NCBI RefSeq assembly: GCF_019745455.1
Contig: NZ_JAIETD010000050.1
Location: 62,001 to 126,000, forward strand
Source: Methylobacterium sp.
GTDB taxonomy: Bacteria > Pseudomonadota > Alphaproteobacteria > Rhizobiales > Beijerinckiaceae
DNA: 64,000 bases
Direction: 5' to 3'
Shown: in pieces, positions 8,676 through 17,159 of the stretch
Position numbering within the stretch: the first letter of the stretch is position 1
Layout of the letters: each line of letters starts with the position of its first letter
The notes under the pieces: generated by a model
Database searches by the model: none
What the model was told of the DNA's origin: nothing
What the model saw: the letters and a program-made list of their open reading frames with translations, nothing else
Made by a program: the position numbers and the translations under genes

Positions 8676-9067
8676 CGTGGAATCGGTCCTGGTCCGGGAT
8701 CGGGCCGTAACCTCAGCTGAGCCCATCACGATGTCCAGCTGCCCGGCGCCGCCGAGAGGCTTGATACGGCTTACGACCGATCAGGTCGGTGTGGCGCAGT
8801 CCCTCCCCTTTGTGGGGAGAGGGTCGGGGTGAGGATAGGTCCGCTGGCCTGCGCAGCAGGGGCACCCAGCGACCCCACCTGCTGCCCCCTCCGCACGAGG
8901 AAGAGGAAAGGCCGGCGGCTCACGACGTGATCAAGCGGAGAGAGCGTCAGGTGGGCCGAGGACGTGAGATCCCAAGCGAAAGACCCTCACGGCTTGGCGA
9001 CGATACTGCTCTCACACCCTGTCACCGGGAAGGGTGGACGAGCGCAGGCATCCGCGCCGGTCCCTGA
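8676..9067. other. Intergenic stretch with a GC-rich hairpin repeat
   Basis: About 390 bases without a convincing gene, between the MBL gene start and the chemoreceptor stop. The 92-codon frame at 8789-9067 has no ribosome-binding site and an Arg/Gly/Pro-rich shadow-like translation. The stretch carries the hairpin repeat described at 8803-8833. Nothing else recognisable was seen. Confidence 0.6.
8803..8833. repeat. Short intergenic hairpin repeat
   Basis: CTCCCC, a five-base loop (TTTGT), GGGGAG, then GGTCGGGGTGAGG. This form (hairpin followed by GGGTCGGGGTGAGG) recurs in intergenic DNA of many Methylobacterium-like genomes. Its role is unknown; only one copy is seen in this window. Confidence 0.5.
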
Positions 9068-10768
9068 TCAGGCCGCCCGGATGGTCTGAAGGAACTTGTG
9101 GACCTCGTTCCTGAGCTGCTCGGACTGGCGCGACAGCTCCGTGGCGGAGGATAGGACTTGGCTCGCGGCCGCACCCGTCTCCTCGGCCGCGCCGGCGACG
9201 CCGGAGATGTTGGCCGTGACCTGGCCGGTACCCATCGCTGCCTGGGTGACGTTGCGGACGATCTCCTGGGTCGCAGCGCCCTGCTCCTCCACCGCAGCGG
9301 CGATGCTCGTCGTCACGCTGCTGATCTCGCGGATGCGCTCGCTGATGCCCGAGATCGCCGCGACCGCCTGGCCGGTCGAGCCCTGGATGCGGCCGATCTG
9401 AGCCGAGATCTCATCCGTCGCCTTGGCTGTCTGGCTCGCCAGCTCCTTCACTTCGGTGGCGACGACCGCGAAGCCTCGGCCCGCCTCGCCGGCACGCGCC
9501 GCCTCGATGGTGGCGTTGAGCGCGAGGAGGTTGGTCTGACCGGCGATGTTCGAGATCAGGGCGACGACGTTGCCGATCTGGGCGGCTGCCTCGCTGAGGT
9601 CGTTGACAAGGGTCGCCGTCTCGGCGGCTTCGTCGACGGCACGCCTGGCGAGGTCTGCCGAGCCGCCGACCTGCCGCCCGATCTCGCTGACCGAACCGCC
9701 GAGCTCCTCGGCCGCGGCCGAGACCATCGTGACGTTGGTGCTCGCTTCTTCGGCAGCCGCCGCGACTGTCGAGGATTGGGCTGCGGTCTCGGCGGCGTTA
9801 GCCGTCATGGTCCGCGCCGTCGCCTGGAGTTGCGTGGCCGAGGAGGCCACGGCTTGGAGGATTCCGCCGACCGCCCCCTCAAAGGTGTCTGCCATGGCGA
9901 GCTGGCCATTCCGCCGCTCGATCGAGGCGACGTGATCCGCGCTCTGCTTGGCGGCGGCTTCGTTCGCCGCCTGTTCGGCGACCTTGTCCTTGATCGCCTC
10001 CACAGCGCGGCCGACCGCACCGATCTCGTCTCCGCGCTTCGAGGCGGCGATCTCCGCGGCGAAGTCTCCCTGCGCCATGCGCTGCAGGACGTGGACGAGA
10101 TCTGCCAACGGTCGGGTTATTCCGGCGACGGATATCAGGAAAGCCGCCGCGATCGAAAGCAGCAAGCCGCCGCCGGCCAACGTGAAGACGGTGGCCCGCG
10201 TGGCGTTGGTCTCGTCCGTCAGCCCGTCCGATCCCTTGAGGGCCGCCGCCTGCATCTCGTCGGCCATCAGGGTGACCTCATCGGCGAGGGGATTGAGGAT
10301 GGGGTCGACCTTGTCGTGAAGGATGACCAGTGCCTCGTCATTGCGGTTCAGGCGCGCTAGGCGGCGCACTTCCGTCACGTTCTCGAAAAGGGAATCGGTC
10401 TTGGCGATCAGTCCGTCTATCCGGGCCGTGAAAGCCGGGACATACCCGCGGATGTCCGTCAGAACCTTCCGCGTCATCTCGGGGATCGGACCGAAGGCGT
10501 CGTCAGCGGCCTTCATCTGGCCCTCCTCGGTCTCGGCGATCGTCCTCATGACCCTGTACATGGCCGCGTTCAGCAGTCGGTTGACGCGTCTCATCTCCGA
10601 CACCGCCCGGGCCTCCCTGTCGATGAACGCCGAGTAGGCGGAATCGATCGCGGTCATGTGGCTGGTCGCGTACCAAACCGTGCCGGCGACGATAACGCCG
10701 ATCAATCCGAGGACGGAAAGGATCTTGGTGAGGATCTTGGTGTTGGACAGCATTGCGGACCTACCCAT
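9068..10768 (-). CDS. Methyl-accepting chemotaxis protein
   Basis: A 566-residue chemoreceptor. Transmembrane helix 1 is at about residues 14-34 ([18 protein letters not shown]), a four-helix-bundle type periplasmic domain follows to about 190, TM2 is at about 195-217, then a HAMP domain ([20 protein letters not shown]). The signalling tip, [20 protein letters not shown] then [20 protein letters not shown], is intact, so it should couple to CheA/CheW. No C-terminal CheR-tethering pentapeptide is seen. The start could also be the internal ATG at 10753. A CtrA-like box with one mismatch sits 33-47 bases upstream. Ligand unknown. Confidence 0.93.
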   Translation of the reverse strand: MGRSAMLSNTKILTKILSVLGLIGVIVAGTVWYATSHMTAIDSAYSAFIDREARAVSEMRRVNRLLNAAMYRVMRTIAETEEGQMKAADDAFGPIPEMTRKVLTDIRGYVPAFTARIDGLIAKTDSLFENVTEVRRLARLNRNDEALVILHDKVDPILNPLADEVTLMADEMQAAALKGSDGLTDETNATRATVFTLAGGGLLLSIAAAFLISVAGITRPLADLVHVLQRMAQGDFAAEIAASKRGDEIGAVGRAVEAIKDKVAEQAANEAAAKQSADHVASIERRNGQLAMADTFEGAVGGILQAVASSATQLQATARTMTANAAETAAQSSTVAAAAEEASTNVTMVSAAAEELGGSVSEIGRQVGGSADLARRAVDEAAETATLVNDLSEAAAQIGNVVALISNIAGQTNLLALNATIEAARAGEAGRGFAVVATEVKELASQTAKATDEISAQIGRIQGSTGQAVAAISGISERIREISSVTTSIAAAVEEQGAATQEIVRNVTQAAMGTGQVTANISGVAGAAEETGAAASQVLSSATELSRQSEQLRNEVHKFLQTIRAA

Positions 10769-10800
10769 CTATGCGCTGTCGTGACATCACCATTTCTCGG

Positions 10801-10815
10801 TTAAGGAACGATTGA
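10801..10815 (-). promoter_or_regulatory. Possible CtrA half-degenerate box before the chemoreceptor
   Basis: Read toward the chemoreceptor the motif is TCAA-N7-TTAA, one base away from the CtrA consensus TTAA-N7-TTAA. Chemotaxis genes are often in the CtrA regulon in this class. It is weaker than the three exact boxes found in the flagellar region. Confidence 0.3.
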
Positions 10816-11016
10816 TTTGCACACAAGATCGCGAATTTCTTGATTGAATTCGGAGGACGGGCGCAAATGGCAACGGCCGTCATCTGTGAGACTTACCAAA
10901 AGCTCCCGAAGACATGATGGTGTATGCAGGATCGGCCTTATAGCTCTGTGGCGTGTATTGAGGGCTGTGACCCAGCACGATACGAAGGCTGCCCGCTCGA
11001 CCGTCCATTCCCCGAC

Positions 11017-12324
11017 ATGGCTTCTATGGACACCCATACAGACCTCTGGCTCGCGGCGAGCATCGTCGTCATGTCGCTCCTGCTCTCGGCGTTCTTCGCG
11101 GGAGCGGAAACGGCCTACACTGCAGCCTCTCGGGCGCGGATGCTCTCGCTGGAGACCGCCGGCGACGTCAGCGCCGGGCGCGTCAACCGCATCCTGTCCC
11201 ACCGCGAACGCTTCATCGGAGCGATGCTGATCGGCTACAACATCGTGGCGATCGGGGCCTCGGCCTTCACCACGAGCGTCCTCATCACCCTCTTCGGCAA
11301 GAGTGGCGTTCTCTACGCCACCGTCCTCATGTCGGTGCTCGTCATCGTCTTCGCCGAGCTGCTGCCGAAGACCCTGGCAATCAACAAACCGGACCGCTTC
11401 GCCCTGCTTTTGTCGCGGCCGGTCGCCATCGCCGTCGCGCTGCTGGGACCATTGGCCCTCGCCATCGAGCATACGGTCAGGCTGCTGCTGCGCCCTTTCG
11501 GGATCACCATCGACGCGCGGCGATCGATCCTCTCTCCGACCGAGGAGATCCGCGGGCAAGTGGCGCTGCTCCACCGCGAGGGTGGGGTCGCCAAGGCCGA
11601 GCGCGACATGCTCGGCGGCCTCCTCGACCTGCATCAGCTCTCCGTCTCGGAGATCATGGTCCACCGCACCAAGATGCGCACCATCAACGCCGAACTGCCC
11701 TCTGAGGAAATCGTGCGCGAGGTCCTGGCCTCGCCCTACACGCGAATGCCGCTCTGGCGCGGCACCTCCGAGAACATCGTCGGCGTGCTCCACGCCAAGG
11801 ACCTCCTCAGGGCCCTCGACGCAGCGGGAGGCAATGCGGCCGGTCTCGACGTCGAGACGCTCGCGCTGGAGACCTGGTTCGTCCCCGACACGACGAGCCT
11901 TCGCGACCAGCTCAAGGCGTTCCTCGCCAAGAAGACCCACTTCGCCCTGGTGGTCGACGAGTACGGCGAGGTGATGGGCCTGGTCACCCTCGAGGACATC
12001 CTTGAGGAGATCGTCGGCGACATCGCAGACGAGCACGATGTCACCGTGTCTGGTGTCAGGCCCCAGGGGGACGGATCGGTGAATGCCGATGGCAGCGTCC
12101 CGATCCGCGACCTCAACCGGGCGATGGACTGGGATTTGCCCGACGAGGAGGCGACGATCATTGCCGGCCTCGTCATCCACGAGGCCCGGGCCATCCCCGA
12201 TACCGGCACAGCCTTCAACTTCCATGGCTTCCGGTTCCAGGTCCTTCGAAAGGCCAGGAACCGGATCACGTCCCTGCGGATCACGCCGCTCGCGCAGACA
12301 CCGGCGAAGAAGCCGGAGAAGTAA
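11017..12324 (+). CDS. CNNM/CorC-type membrane protein with CBS domains
   Basis: A 435-residue protein of the HlyC/CorC (COG4536, CNNM-like) family. An N-terminal DUF21/CNNM membrane domain (about residues 8-180) contains LLSAFFAGAETAYTAASRAR and FAELLPKTLAINKP. A CBS pair follows (MVHRTKMRTI ... FALVVDEYGEVMGLVTLEDI), then a CorC_HlyC domain (RDLNRAMDWDLPDEEATIIA). The family is linked to Mg2+ (and perhaps Co2+) efflux. The start may be the ATG at 11017 or 11026; neither has a strong ribosome site, and the open frame goes up to 10924. In many relatives this gene follows aroB directly. Confidence 0.88.
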   Translation: MASMDTHTDLWLAASIVVMSLLLSAFFAGAETAYTAASRARMLSLETAGDVSAGRVNRILSHRERFIGAMLIGYNIVAIGASAFTTSVLITLFGKSGVLYATVLMSVLVIVFAELLPKTLAINKPDRFALLLSRPVAIAVALLGPLALAIEHTVRLLLRPFGITIDARRSILSPTEEIRGQVALLHREGGVAKAERDMLGGLLDLHQLSVSEIMVHRTKMRTINAELPSEEIVREVLASPYTRMPLWRGTSENIVGVLHAKDLLRALDAAGGNAAGLDVETLALETWFVPDTTSLRDQLKAFLAKKTHFALVVDEYGEVMGLVTLEDILEEIVGDIADEHDVTVSGVRPQGDGSVNADGSVPIRDLNRAMDWDLPDEEATIIAGLVIHEARAIPDTGTAFNFHGFRFQVLRKARNRITSLRITPLAQTPAKKPEK

Positions 12325-12341
12325 TGCGAGAGACCGAACAA

Positions 12342-12369
12342 GCCGGATGTTTCACGGGAAACATCCGGC
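12342..12369. terminator. Bidirectional hairpin containing a parS-like 16-mer
   Basis: A perfect 12-bp stem (GCCGGATGTTTC / GAAACATCCGGC) with an ACGG loop, placed between the convergent CNNM and DoxX genes, suits a bidirectional terminator, although no T-run follows. Its core at 12348-12363, TGTTTCACGGGAAACA, differs by one base from the ParB-binding parS consensus TGTTTCACGTGAAACA. Confidence 0.55.
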
Positions 12370-12376
12370 TCGGCGA

Positions 12377-12784
12377 TCACGCATAACGGCGCGTCCGCAT
12401 CTGGGCGTCGAGGCTCCACGGACCGGGTCCGGCCGCGGCGAGGTAGAGGAAGGTGAAGCAATAGAGGACGGCGAGTTCGCCGCCGTTGAGGATCGGATAG
12501 AAACCCCTCGAGGCGTGAGCGAGGAAATAGGCCACCGCCATCTGGCCCGACAGGATGAAGGCCACCGGCCGGGTGAACAGCCCGAGCACGATCAACACGC
12601 CGCCGACGAGTTCGAACATGCCGGCGACGCCCGACAGCGACAGCAGCTCCGGAGCCGCCCGTCCGCTCGGCGGGAAGCCGAGGATCTTCTGAGTGCCGTG
12701 CTGAAGGAACATCAGCCCCGTCATGATGCGCAGGACGCTGAGGAGGCGCGGCGCCCAGGCCGTCGAGATCGCGTCGAAATTCAT
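12377..12784 (-). CDS. DoxX family membrane protein
   Basis: A 135-residue integral membrane protein with four predicted helices. The first carries the DoxX-typical RIMTGLMFLQHGTQKILGFP, the second GMFELVGGVLIVLGLFTRPV, the third a MAVAYFLAHA segment. The ATG at 12784 is chosen over 12883 since the extra upstream part lacks a protein-like pattern. It lies at the end of the cyanate operon on the same strand, 158 bases after cynS, so co-expression is possible but not shown. DoxX proteins are tied loosely to redox or thiol stress; no firm role can be given. Confidence 0.85.
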   Translation of the reverse strand: MNFDAISTAWAPRLLSVLRIMTGLMFLQHGTQKILGFPPSGRAAPELLSLSGVAGMFELVGGVLIVLGLFTRPVAFILSGQMAVAYFLAHASRGFYPILNGGELAVLYCFTFLYLAAAGPGPWSLDAQMRTRRYA

Positions 12785-12942
12785 ACCGGTGGTGTCTCCG
12801 TCGAAAGCCGCCGATGACGGCACGACCGCATCCAGCATGAAACGGAGGGTTGCGTCGATCCAGGCCGCCGTGCGGCAGGGCACATTCCGGCAGCCGCTCC
12901 CCAGGTGTTCCCGGGGAGCCGCCGGCGCGACCTATGGCGGAC

Positions 12943-13431
12943 CTACGGCTCCTTGAAGCCGTAATCCGGCACGCCGTCCTCGTTGCCGTAATACTTGTAC
13001 GGCAGGAACTTGCCCGACATCGTCAGCTTCACGCGGTCGCCCTTGTTGTTGGCCTCGCGGGCCATGTCCATGTTGAAGTCGATCGCCGACATGATGCCGT
13101 CGCCGAAATCCTCCTGGATCAGCTCCTTGAAGGTGGTGCCGTAGACCATGACGAGCTCGTAGAAGCGGTAGATCAACGGATCGGTGGGCGGCATCTGCGG
13201 GATCGAGCCGCGATAGGGTGCCTCGTTGATCATCCGCTCCTCGGCCGCTGTGAGGCCGAACAGCTCGGCCGCCTTCTTGGCCTGGGCTTTGGGCAGCTTC
13301 ATCTGGCCCATGCAGGCCGCGGTGATCAGGATCGGCGAGATCCCGCCGATCTCTTCGGTGATGTATTTCCAGGTCCAGCCCTTCTCGCGCTTGATGTCGA
13401 GGAGCTTCTCGGTGAGGTCTTCGCGCTTCAT
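12943..13431 (-). CDS. cynS: Cyanate hydratase (cyanase)
   Basis: A 162-residue cyanase that turns cyanate plus bicarbonate into ammonia and CO2 (via carbamate). The N-terminal POU-like helical domain (residues 1-80) is followed by the catalytic domain. The catalytic residues that are Arg96, Glu99 and Ser122 in E. coli appear here as Arg89, Glu92 (PPTDPLIYRFYE) and Ser115 (IMSAIDFN). The C-terminus GKFLPYKYYG is typical. It is the fourth gene in the sigma-54-driven operon with an NrtABD/CynABD-type transporter, which gives detoxification plus nitrogen supply. A 184-base gap with palindromic repeats separates it from the ATPase gene. Confidence 0.97.
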   Translation of the reverse strand: MKREDLTEKLLDIKREKGWTWKYITEEIGGISPILITAACMGQMKLPKAQAKKAAELFGLTAAEERMINEAPYRGSIPQMPPTDPLIYRFYELVMVYGTTFKELIQEDFGDGIMSAIDFNMDMAREANNKGDRVKLTMSGKFLPYKYYGNEDGVPDYGFKEP

Positions 13432-13449
13432 GGTGGTTCTCCAGGGTTT

Positions 13450-13580
13450 GTCATCCGGGGCGCCGTAGGCGAGCCCGGGATCCAGAGCCGCCGACGGCGG
13501 CAGGTGAAGGCGGGGGAAGGTCTCGTTCTTACCCGCTGCGATGATGGATTCCGGGCTGCGCTCCGCGGCTCCGGAATGGC
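13450..13580. repeat. REP-like palindromic element between transporter and cynS
   Basis: Two imperfect palindromes flank this stretch: one at 13450-13484 (GTCATCCGGGGC ... GCCCGGGATCCA) and one at 13548-13577 (ATTCCGGGCTGCG / CGCGGCTCCGGAAT). Both belong to the GTCATYCCGGG-type family seen again at 58366-58409. Such elements are scattered between genes in related genomes. Here it lies inside the cyanate operon and could alter cynS expression by mRNA folding. Confidence 0.55.
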
Positions 13581-13615
13581 GACGGTGTTCTTCGTCTCGG
13601 CTGAGGGGAGCGCGT

Positions 13616-14569
13616 TCAGCCCACGGTCGCCGCTGCGGCGTCGGCCTCGGTCAGGGTCAGCCGCACCACGGGCGGGCGCCGCTGGTCGTAGCCTTCGGGT
13701 GGCGCGTCCCGCAGGGTCTTTGAACGGCTGACCAGGAAGTCGATGAGATGGTTGCGCAGGACGTAGTAGCCGGGCTGACGGTGAAGCTCGGTCCGCGAGC
13801 GGTCCTTGGGCAGCGGATTCTCGACGATCTCGGCGACCTTGGCCTGCGGGCCGTTGGTCATCAGCACGATCTTGTCGGCGAGATAGATCGACTCGTCGAC
13901 GTCGTGCGTGATCATGAAGACGGTCTGGCCGGTCTCGGTGCAGATGCGCCGGACCTCGTCCTGCAGGGTCCCGCGGGTCAGCGCGTCGAGGGCTGAGAAC
14001 GGCTCGTCCATCAGGAGCATCTTCGGCTCTATCGCGAGGGCGCGGGCGATGCCGACGCGCTGCTTCATGCCGCCCGAGAGTTCCGCCGGGCGCTTGTTTT
14101 CGGAGCCGGCAAGGCCGACGGTGGCGATGGCGCGTCTCGCGCGCTCATCGATCTCGGCCTTCGCCGCGCCGCGCCAGCGGGAGGACACGGCGTAGGCGAC
14201 GTTTCCGAGCACGGTCCGCCACGGCAGCAGGGCATGGCCCTGAAAGATCACGGCGCGGTCGAGGCTCGGCCCCTCGATCGCCTTGCCATCGGCGATGACG
14301 ACGCCCTCGCTCGGTGCCTCGAGGCCGGCCAGGATGTTGAGCACCGTCGTCTTGCCGCAGCCGGAATGCCCGATCATGCAGACGAACTCGCCCTTGCGCA
14401 TCGGCAGCCACAGGTTCTCGAACACCGTGGTCTGCTTGCCGCCGGGCGAGGGGTAGCGCCGGGCGATGCCCTCGATCGAGAGGAACTTGTCGGAGGGCAT
14501 GCGGCTGGTCTCCGGGAACTCGGCAGGGCGGGCGGCGCGGATCTCGGCGAGAGGGGTGAGCGCGTTCAT
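13616..14569 (-). CDS. Nitrate/cyanate ABC transporter, ATP-binding protein
   Basis: A 317-residue ABC ATPase of the NrtD/SsuB/TauB class. Walker A is IGHSGCGKTTVL (about residue 65), the signature is AELSGGMKQRVGIARAL, Walker B is MLLMDEPFSALD, and the switch His lies in MITHDVDESIYL. The C-terminal extension of about 50 residues is common in the nitrate/cyanate group. It follows the permease gene by four bases and is separated from cynS by the repeat element. It powers import of cyanate, or of cyanate and nitrate, by the neighbouring permease and binding protein. Confidence 0.93.
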   Translation of the reverse strand: MNALTPLAEIRAARPAEFPETSRMPSDKFLSIEGIARRYPSPGGKQTTVFENLWLPMRKGEFVCMIGHSGCGKTTVLNILAGLEAPSEGVVIADGKAIEGPSLDRAVIFQGHALLPWRTVLGNVAYAVSSRWRGAAKAEIDERARRAIATVGLAGSENKRPAELSGGMKQRVGIARALAIEPKMLLMDEPFSALDALTRGTLQDEVRRICTETGQTVFMITHDVDESIYLADKIVLMTNGPQAKVAEIVENPLPKDRSRTELHRQPGYYVLRNHLIDFLVSRSKTLRDAPPEGYDQRRPPVVRLTLTEADAAAATVG

Positions 14570-14573
14570 GGCC

Positions 14574-15416
14574 TCACTCCGGGAACGTCACGAGGCGCTG
14601 GGCTCGCGCCAGAATCTGGTCGAGAACCATGCCGACGAGGCCGATGAGCAGGATCGAGGTGATCACGTTGGTGATCGAGAGGTTGTTCCACTCGTTCCAG
14701 ACGAAGTAGCCGATGCCGGTACCGCCCACGAGCATCTCGGCCGCCACGATGACCAGCCAGGCGATGCCGATGGAGATGCGCATGCCGGTGAGGATGGTGG
14801 GCGCCGCCGCCGGCAGGATCACCGTGAAAGCGCGGCGCAGCGGTCCGACCTCCAGGGTCCGAGCCACGTTGAGCCATTCCTTCCGCGTGGCCGAGACGCC
14901 GAAGGCGGTGTTGATCAACATCGGCCAGAGCGAGCAGATGAAGATCACGAAGATCGCCGAGAGCCCCGAATCCTTGATCGTGAACAAGGCAAGCGGCATC
15001 CAGGCCAGCGGCGAGACCGGCTTGAGGAGCTGGATGTAGGGGTCGAGCGCCTTGCTCATCAGCGGCGACATCCCGATCAGGAACCCGAGCGGAACCGCCA
15101 CCATCACGGCAAGGCCGTAGCCGAGAGCGACGCGGCCGATCGAGTACAGGATCTGGATGCCGATGCCTTTGTCGTTCGGACCACGGTCGTAGAACGGATC
15201 CTTGAGGTGTCCCCAGATCGTCGAGGCGACGTCGACCGGCCCCGGCATCGCCGATTTGCCCGTCGTCGCCGAGGCGCCCATGAGCGCGGCGTATTCCGGA
15301 TCCATCGCCTGGGTCTTAGTCAGGCCGCTGACTGCGATGTGCCAAGCCAGCAGGAAGAGGACCATGATCGCCAGGGAGACGATGATCGCACGAAGGTTCA
15401 GGGAATGGCTTGGCAT
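14574..15416 (-). CDS. Nitrate/cyanate ABC transporter, permease
   Basis: A 280-residue integral membrane protein of the BPD_transp_1 family. The first helix is RAIIVSLAIMVLFLLAWHIA; the EAA loop that docks on the ATPase is EVGPLRRAFTVILPAAAPTI, with the family segment GMRISIGIAWLVIVAAEML after it. The ATG at 15416 gives the usual length and topology; the open frame to 15548 adds an Arg/Pro-rich non-protein-like leader. It follows the binding protein gene after a 178-base gap with hairpins. Confidence 0.92.
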   Translation of the reverse strand: MPSHSLNLRAIIVSLAIMVLFLLAWHIAVSGLTKTQAMDPEYAALMGASATTGKSAMPGPVDVASTIWGHLKDPFYDRGPNDKGIGIQILYSIGRVALGYGLAVMVAVPLGFLIGMSPLMSKALDPYIQLLKPVSPLAWMPLALFTIKDSGLSAIFVIFICSLWPMLINTAFGVSATRKEWLNVARTLEVGPLRRAFTVILPAAAPTILTGMRISIGIAWLVIVAAEMLVGGTGIGYFVWNEWNNLSITNVITSILLIGLVGMVLDQILARAQRLVTFPE

Positions 15417-15519
15417 CGGTGACGATCGCTCCACGACGCAACTCCGACCCTCCCCATCATCCAGAAGCGCCTGCTTGGGCGGGCTTGGAAGGAGGGTTCC
15501 AGAGGTCGCTCTGGGTTCC

Positions 15520-15594
15520 GGAGGCCTCATTCGAGGCCTCCGCTGCACTGGGCAACTCGGGATGAGGTGCGTAGATGGGAGATCCGATTCTCCC
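15520..15594 (-). terminator. Two hairpins between binding protein and permease genes
   Basis: Directly after the binding-protein stop is a 6-bp hairpin (GGGAGA / TCTCCC at 15577-15594), then a perfect 9-bp stem with a 4-base loop (GGAGGCCTC / GAGGCCTCC at 15520-15541). Such hairpins after the binding-protein cistron often protect the upstream mRNA or partly stop transcription, so that more binding protein than permease is made. Confidence 0.5.
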
Positions 15595-16953
15595 TCAGAT
15601 CGCCCGCTTGATCGCGAAGGAGTCGAGGTACTCTTTCGGCTTGGCCGGGTCGAAGGCCTTGCCCATCACCGAGAATGTCTTGGTGGTGGAGGTCGGCGGC
15701 GTCATCCCGTCCTGCTCCATGCGCTTGACCGCGTCGGTGGCGAGGAACACCCGCTTGGCGACGCCATCGTAGTCGACATCGCCCTTGATCTGACCCCAGC
15801 GCTTCATCTGGGTCATGATCCAGACGGCGAAGGACTGCCAGGGGAACGGGTCGAAATCGACGCGGTCCGGCACCTTGCGGACGTTGCCGAGGCCGTCGGC
15901 GAACGTGCCGGTGAGGACCTGCTCCACCACCGTCACCGGCTGGTTGAGGTAGTTCGCCGGGGCGATCGCTGCTGCGATTTCCTTGCGGTTCTCCGCCTTC
16001 GAGGCATAGGACGTCGCCTCGATGATGGCACGCAGGAGCGCCGCGTAGGTGTTCGGCGTCTGGGTCACGAAATCCTGCGAGGCCGCGAAGGCGCAGCAAG
16101 GGTGCCGGTCCCAGATCTCCTTCGAGAGGATGTGGATGAAGCCGACGCCGTCATAGACCGCGCGCTGGTTGACTGGGTCGGGCGCCAGGAAGCCGTCGAT
16201 GTTGTCGGCGCGCAGGTTCGCGACCATGTCGGGCGGCGGCACGCTTCGGATCTGCACGTCGGCATCGGGGTCGATCCCGGCTTCCGCGAGGTAGTAGCGC
16301 AGCAGGTAATTGTGCATCGAATAATCGAAGGGCACGGCGAGCTTGAAGCCCTTCCAGTCCTTCGGGTCGCGCCGGTCCTTGTGCTTCATGGCCAGCGTGA
16401 TCGCCTGGCCGTTGACGTTCTCCACCGCCGGCATCGTGTAGGGGGTGGGCGTCGAGCCGAGACCGAGCGAGATCGCGATCGGCATCGGCGCCAGCATGTG
16501 GGCGGCGTCGTATTCCTTGTTCAGGGTCTTGTCGCGGATCACCGCCCAGCCGGCGGTCTTCACGACTTCGACGTCGAGACCCTGCTTGGCGTAGAAGCCC
16601 ATCGGCGAGGCCATGATGATCGGCGTCGCGCAGGTGATCGGGATGAAGCCGATCTTGAGGGCCTTCTTCTCCGGCGCGCCGGCTTGGGCCAGAGCCTCGG
16701 CGGCGAATTTGACCGGGAAGAACTGGCTCACCGCGGCAAGCGCAGTCGCGGCCCCAACGCTTTTCAGGAAGGCGCGACGCTGGGCGTCCTGAGGGAAGAG
16801 TGCGCGCATGACCGCGCCCTCGACCACGCGCTCGATCTGGGCATCGCCAGTGGGAGCCGCATCGTGCTCGGCCTGGCTGCCATGCTCCCCGCACGAGCAG
16901 CCGCCGCGCTTGAGCGTCAGCTTGGAATTGAACGGATCGTCGAATAGCGCCAT
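15595..16953 (-). CDS. Nitrate/cyanate ABC transporter, Tat-exported substrate-binding protein
   Basis: A 452-residue NrtA/CynA-type binding protein. The ATG at 16953 has GGGGGAAGG eight bases upstream and sits just after the sigma-54 promoter. The N-terminal ~65 residues are unusual: LTLKRGGCSCGEHGSQAEHD, then an acidic helix, before the twin-arginine-like RRAFLKSVGAATALAAVSQF. The binding fold starts at ALKIGFIPITCATPIIMASP and includes DYSMHNYLLRYYLAEAGIDP. Linkage to cynS makes cyanate the probable ligand; nitrate or nitrite is the alternative. First gene of the transporter-permease-ATPase-cynS operon. Confidence 0.9.
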   Translation of the reverse strand: MALFDDPFNSKLTLKRGGCSCGEHGSQAEHDAAPTGDAQIERVVEGAVMRALFPQDAQRRAFLKSVGAATALAAVSQFFPVKFAAEALAQAGAPEKKALKIGFIPITCATPIIMASPMGFYAKQGLDVEVVKTAGWAVIRDKTLNKEYDAAHMLAPMPIAISLGLGSTPTPYTMPAVENVNGQAITLAMKHKDRRDPKDWKGFKLAVPFDYSMHNYLLRYYLAEAGIDPDADVQIRSVPPPDMVANLRADNIDGFLAPDPVNQRAVYDGVGFIHILSKEIWDRHPCCAFAASQDFVTQTPNTYAALLRAIIEATSYASKAENRKEIAAAIAPANYLNQPVTVVEQVLTGTFADGLGNVRKVPDRVDFDPFPWQSFAVWIMTQMKRWGQIKGDVDYDGVAKRVFLATDAVKRMEQDGMTPPTSTTKTFSVMGKAFDPAKPKEYLDSFAIKRAI

Positions 16954-16987
16954 CGCAGATGCCTTCCCCCGTGACGGAGCGAGCTTG

Positions 16988-17002
16988 GCAAACGGCGTGC
17001 CA
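16988..17002 (-). promoter_or_regulatory. Sigma-54 (RpoN) promoter of the cyanate operon
   Basis: On the minus strand the sequence is TGGCACG-CCGT-TTGC, an exact match to the sigma-54 -24/-12 consensus TGGCACG-N4-TTGC. The implied start is near 16977, leaving a leader of about 24 bases with a good ribosome site before the binding-protein ATG at 16953. Confidence 0.88.
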
Positions 17003-17061
17003 GCACCTGGTGCCGGATGTTTTTCCAGGAGGAGAAAGGATTTAGCGGAAAGATGCACGAT

Positions 17062-17114
17062 TACGGTTTTTCGTAGTCTACGATTTGTCGTCGTTCGTGA
17101 TACGAGATTTCGTA
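17062..17114. promoter_or_regulatory. Three TACGA-N4-TCGTA operators (probable activator sites)
   Basis: Inverted repeats at 17062-17075 (TACGG-TTTT-TCGTA), 17079-17092 (TACGA-TTTG-TCGTC) and 17101-17114 (TACGA-GATT-TCGTA, perfect). Centres are 17 and 22 bases apart. They lie 60-112 bases upstream of the -24 element of the cyanate operon and 46-98 bases before the activator start at 17160. That is the normal place for sigma-54 enhancer sites, and they could also mediate autoregulation. Confidence 0.7.
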
Positions 17115-17159
17115 GGGTGGACATCCGCCTGATGCGCCGCTGCCTCGGATCGGGAGATC

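Noticed and set aside
8789..9067. 92-codon frame in the gap before the chemoreceptor
   Set aside because: No ribosome site, shadow-like composition, overlaps an intergenic repeat.
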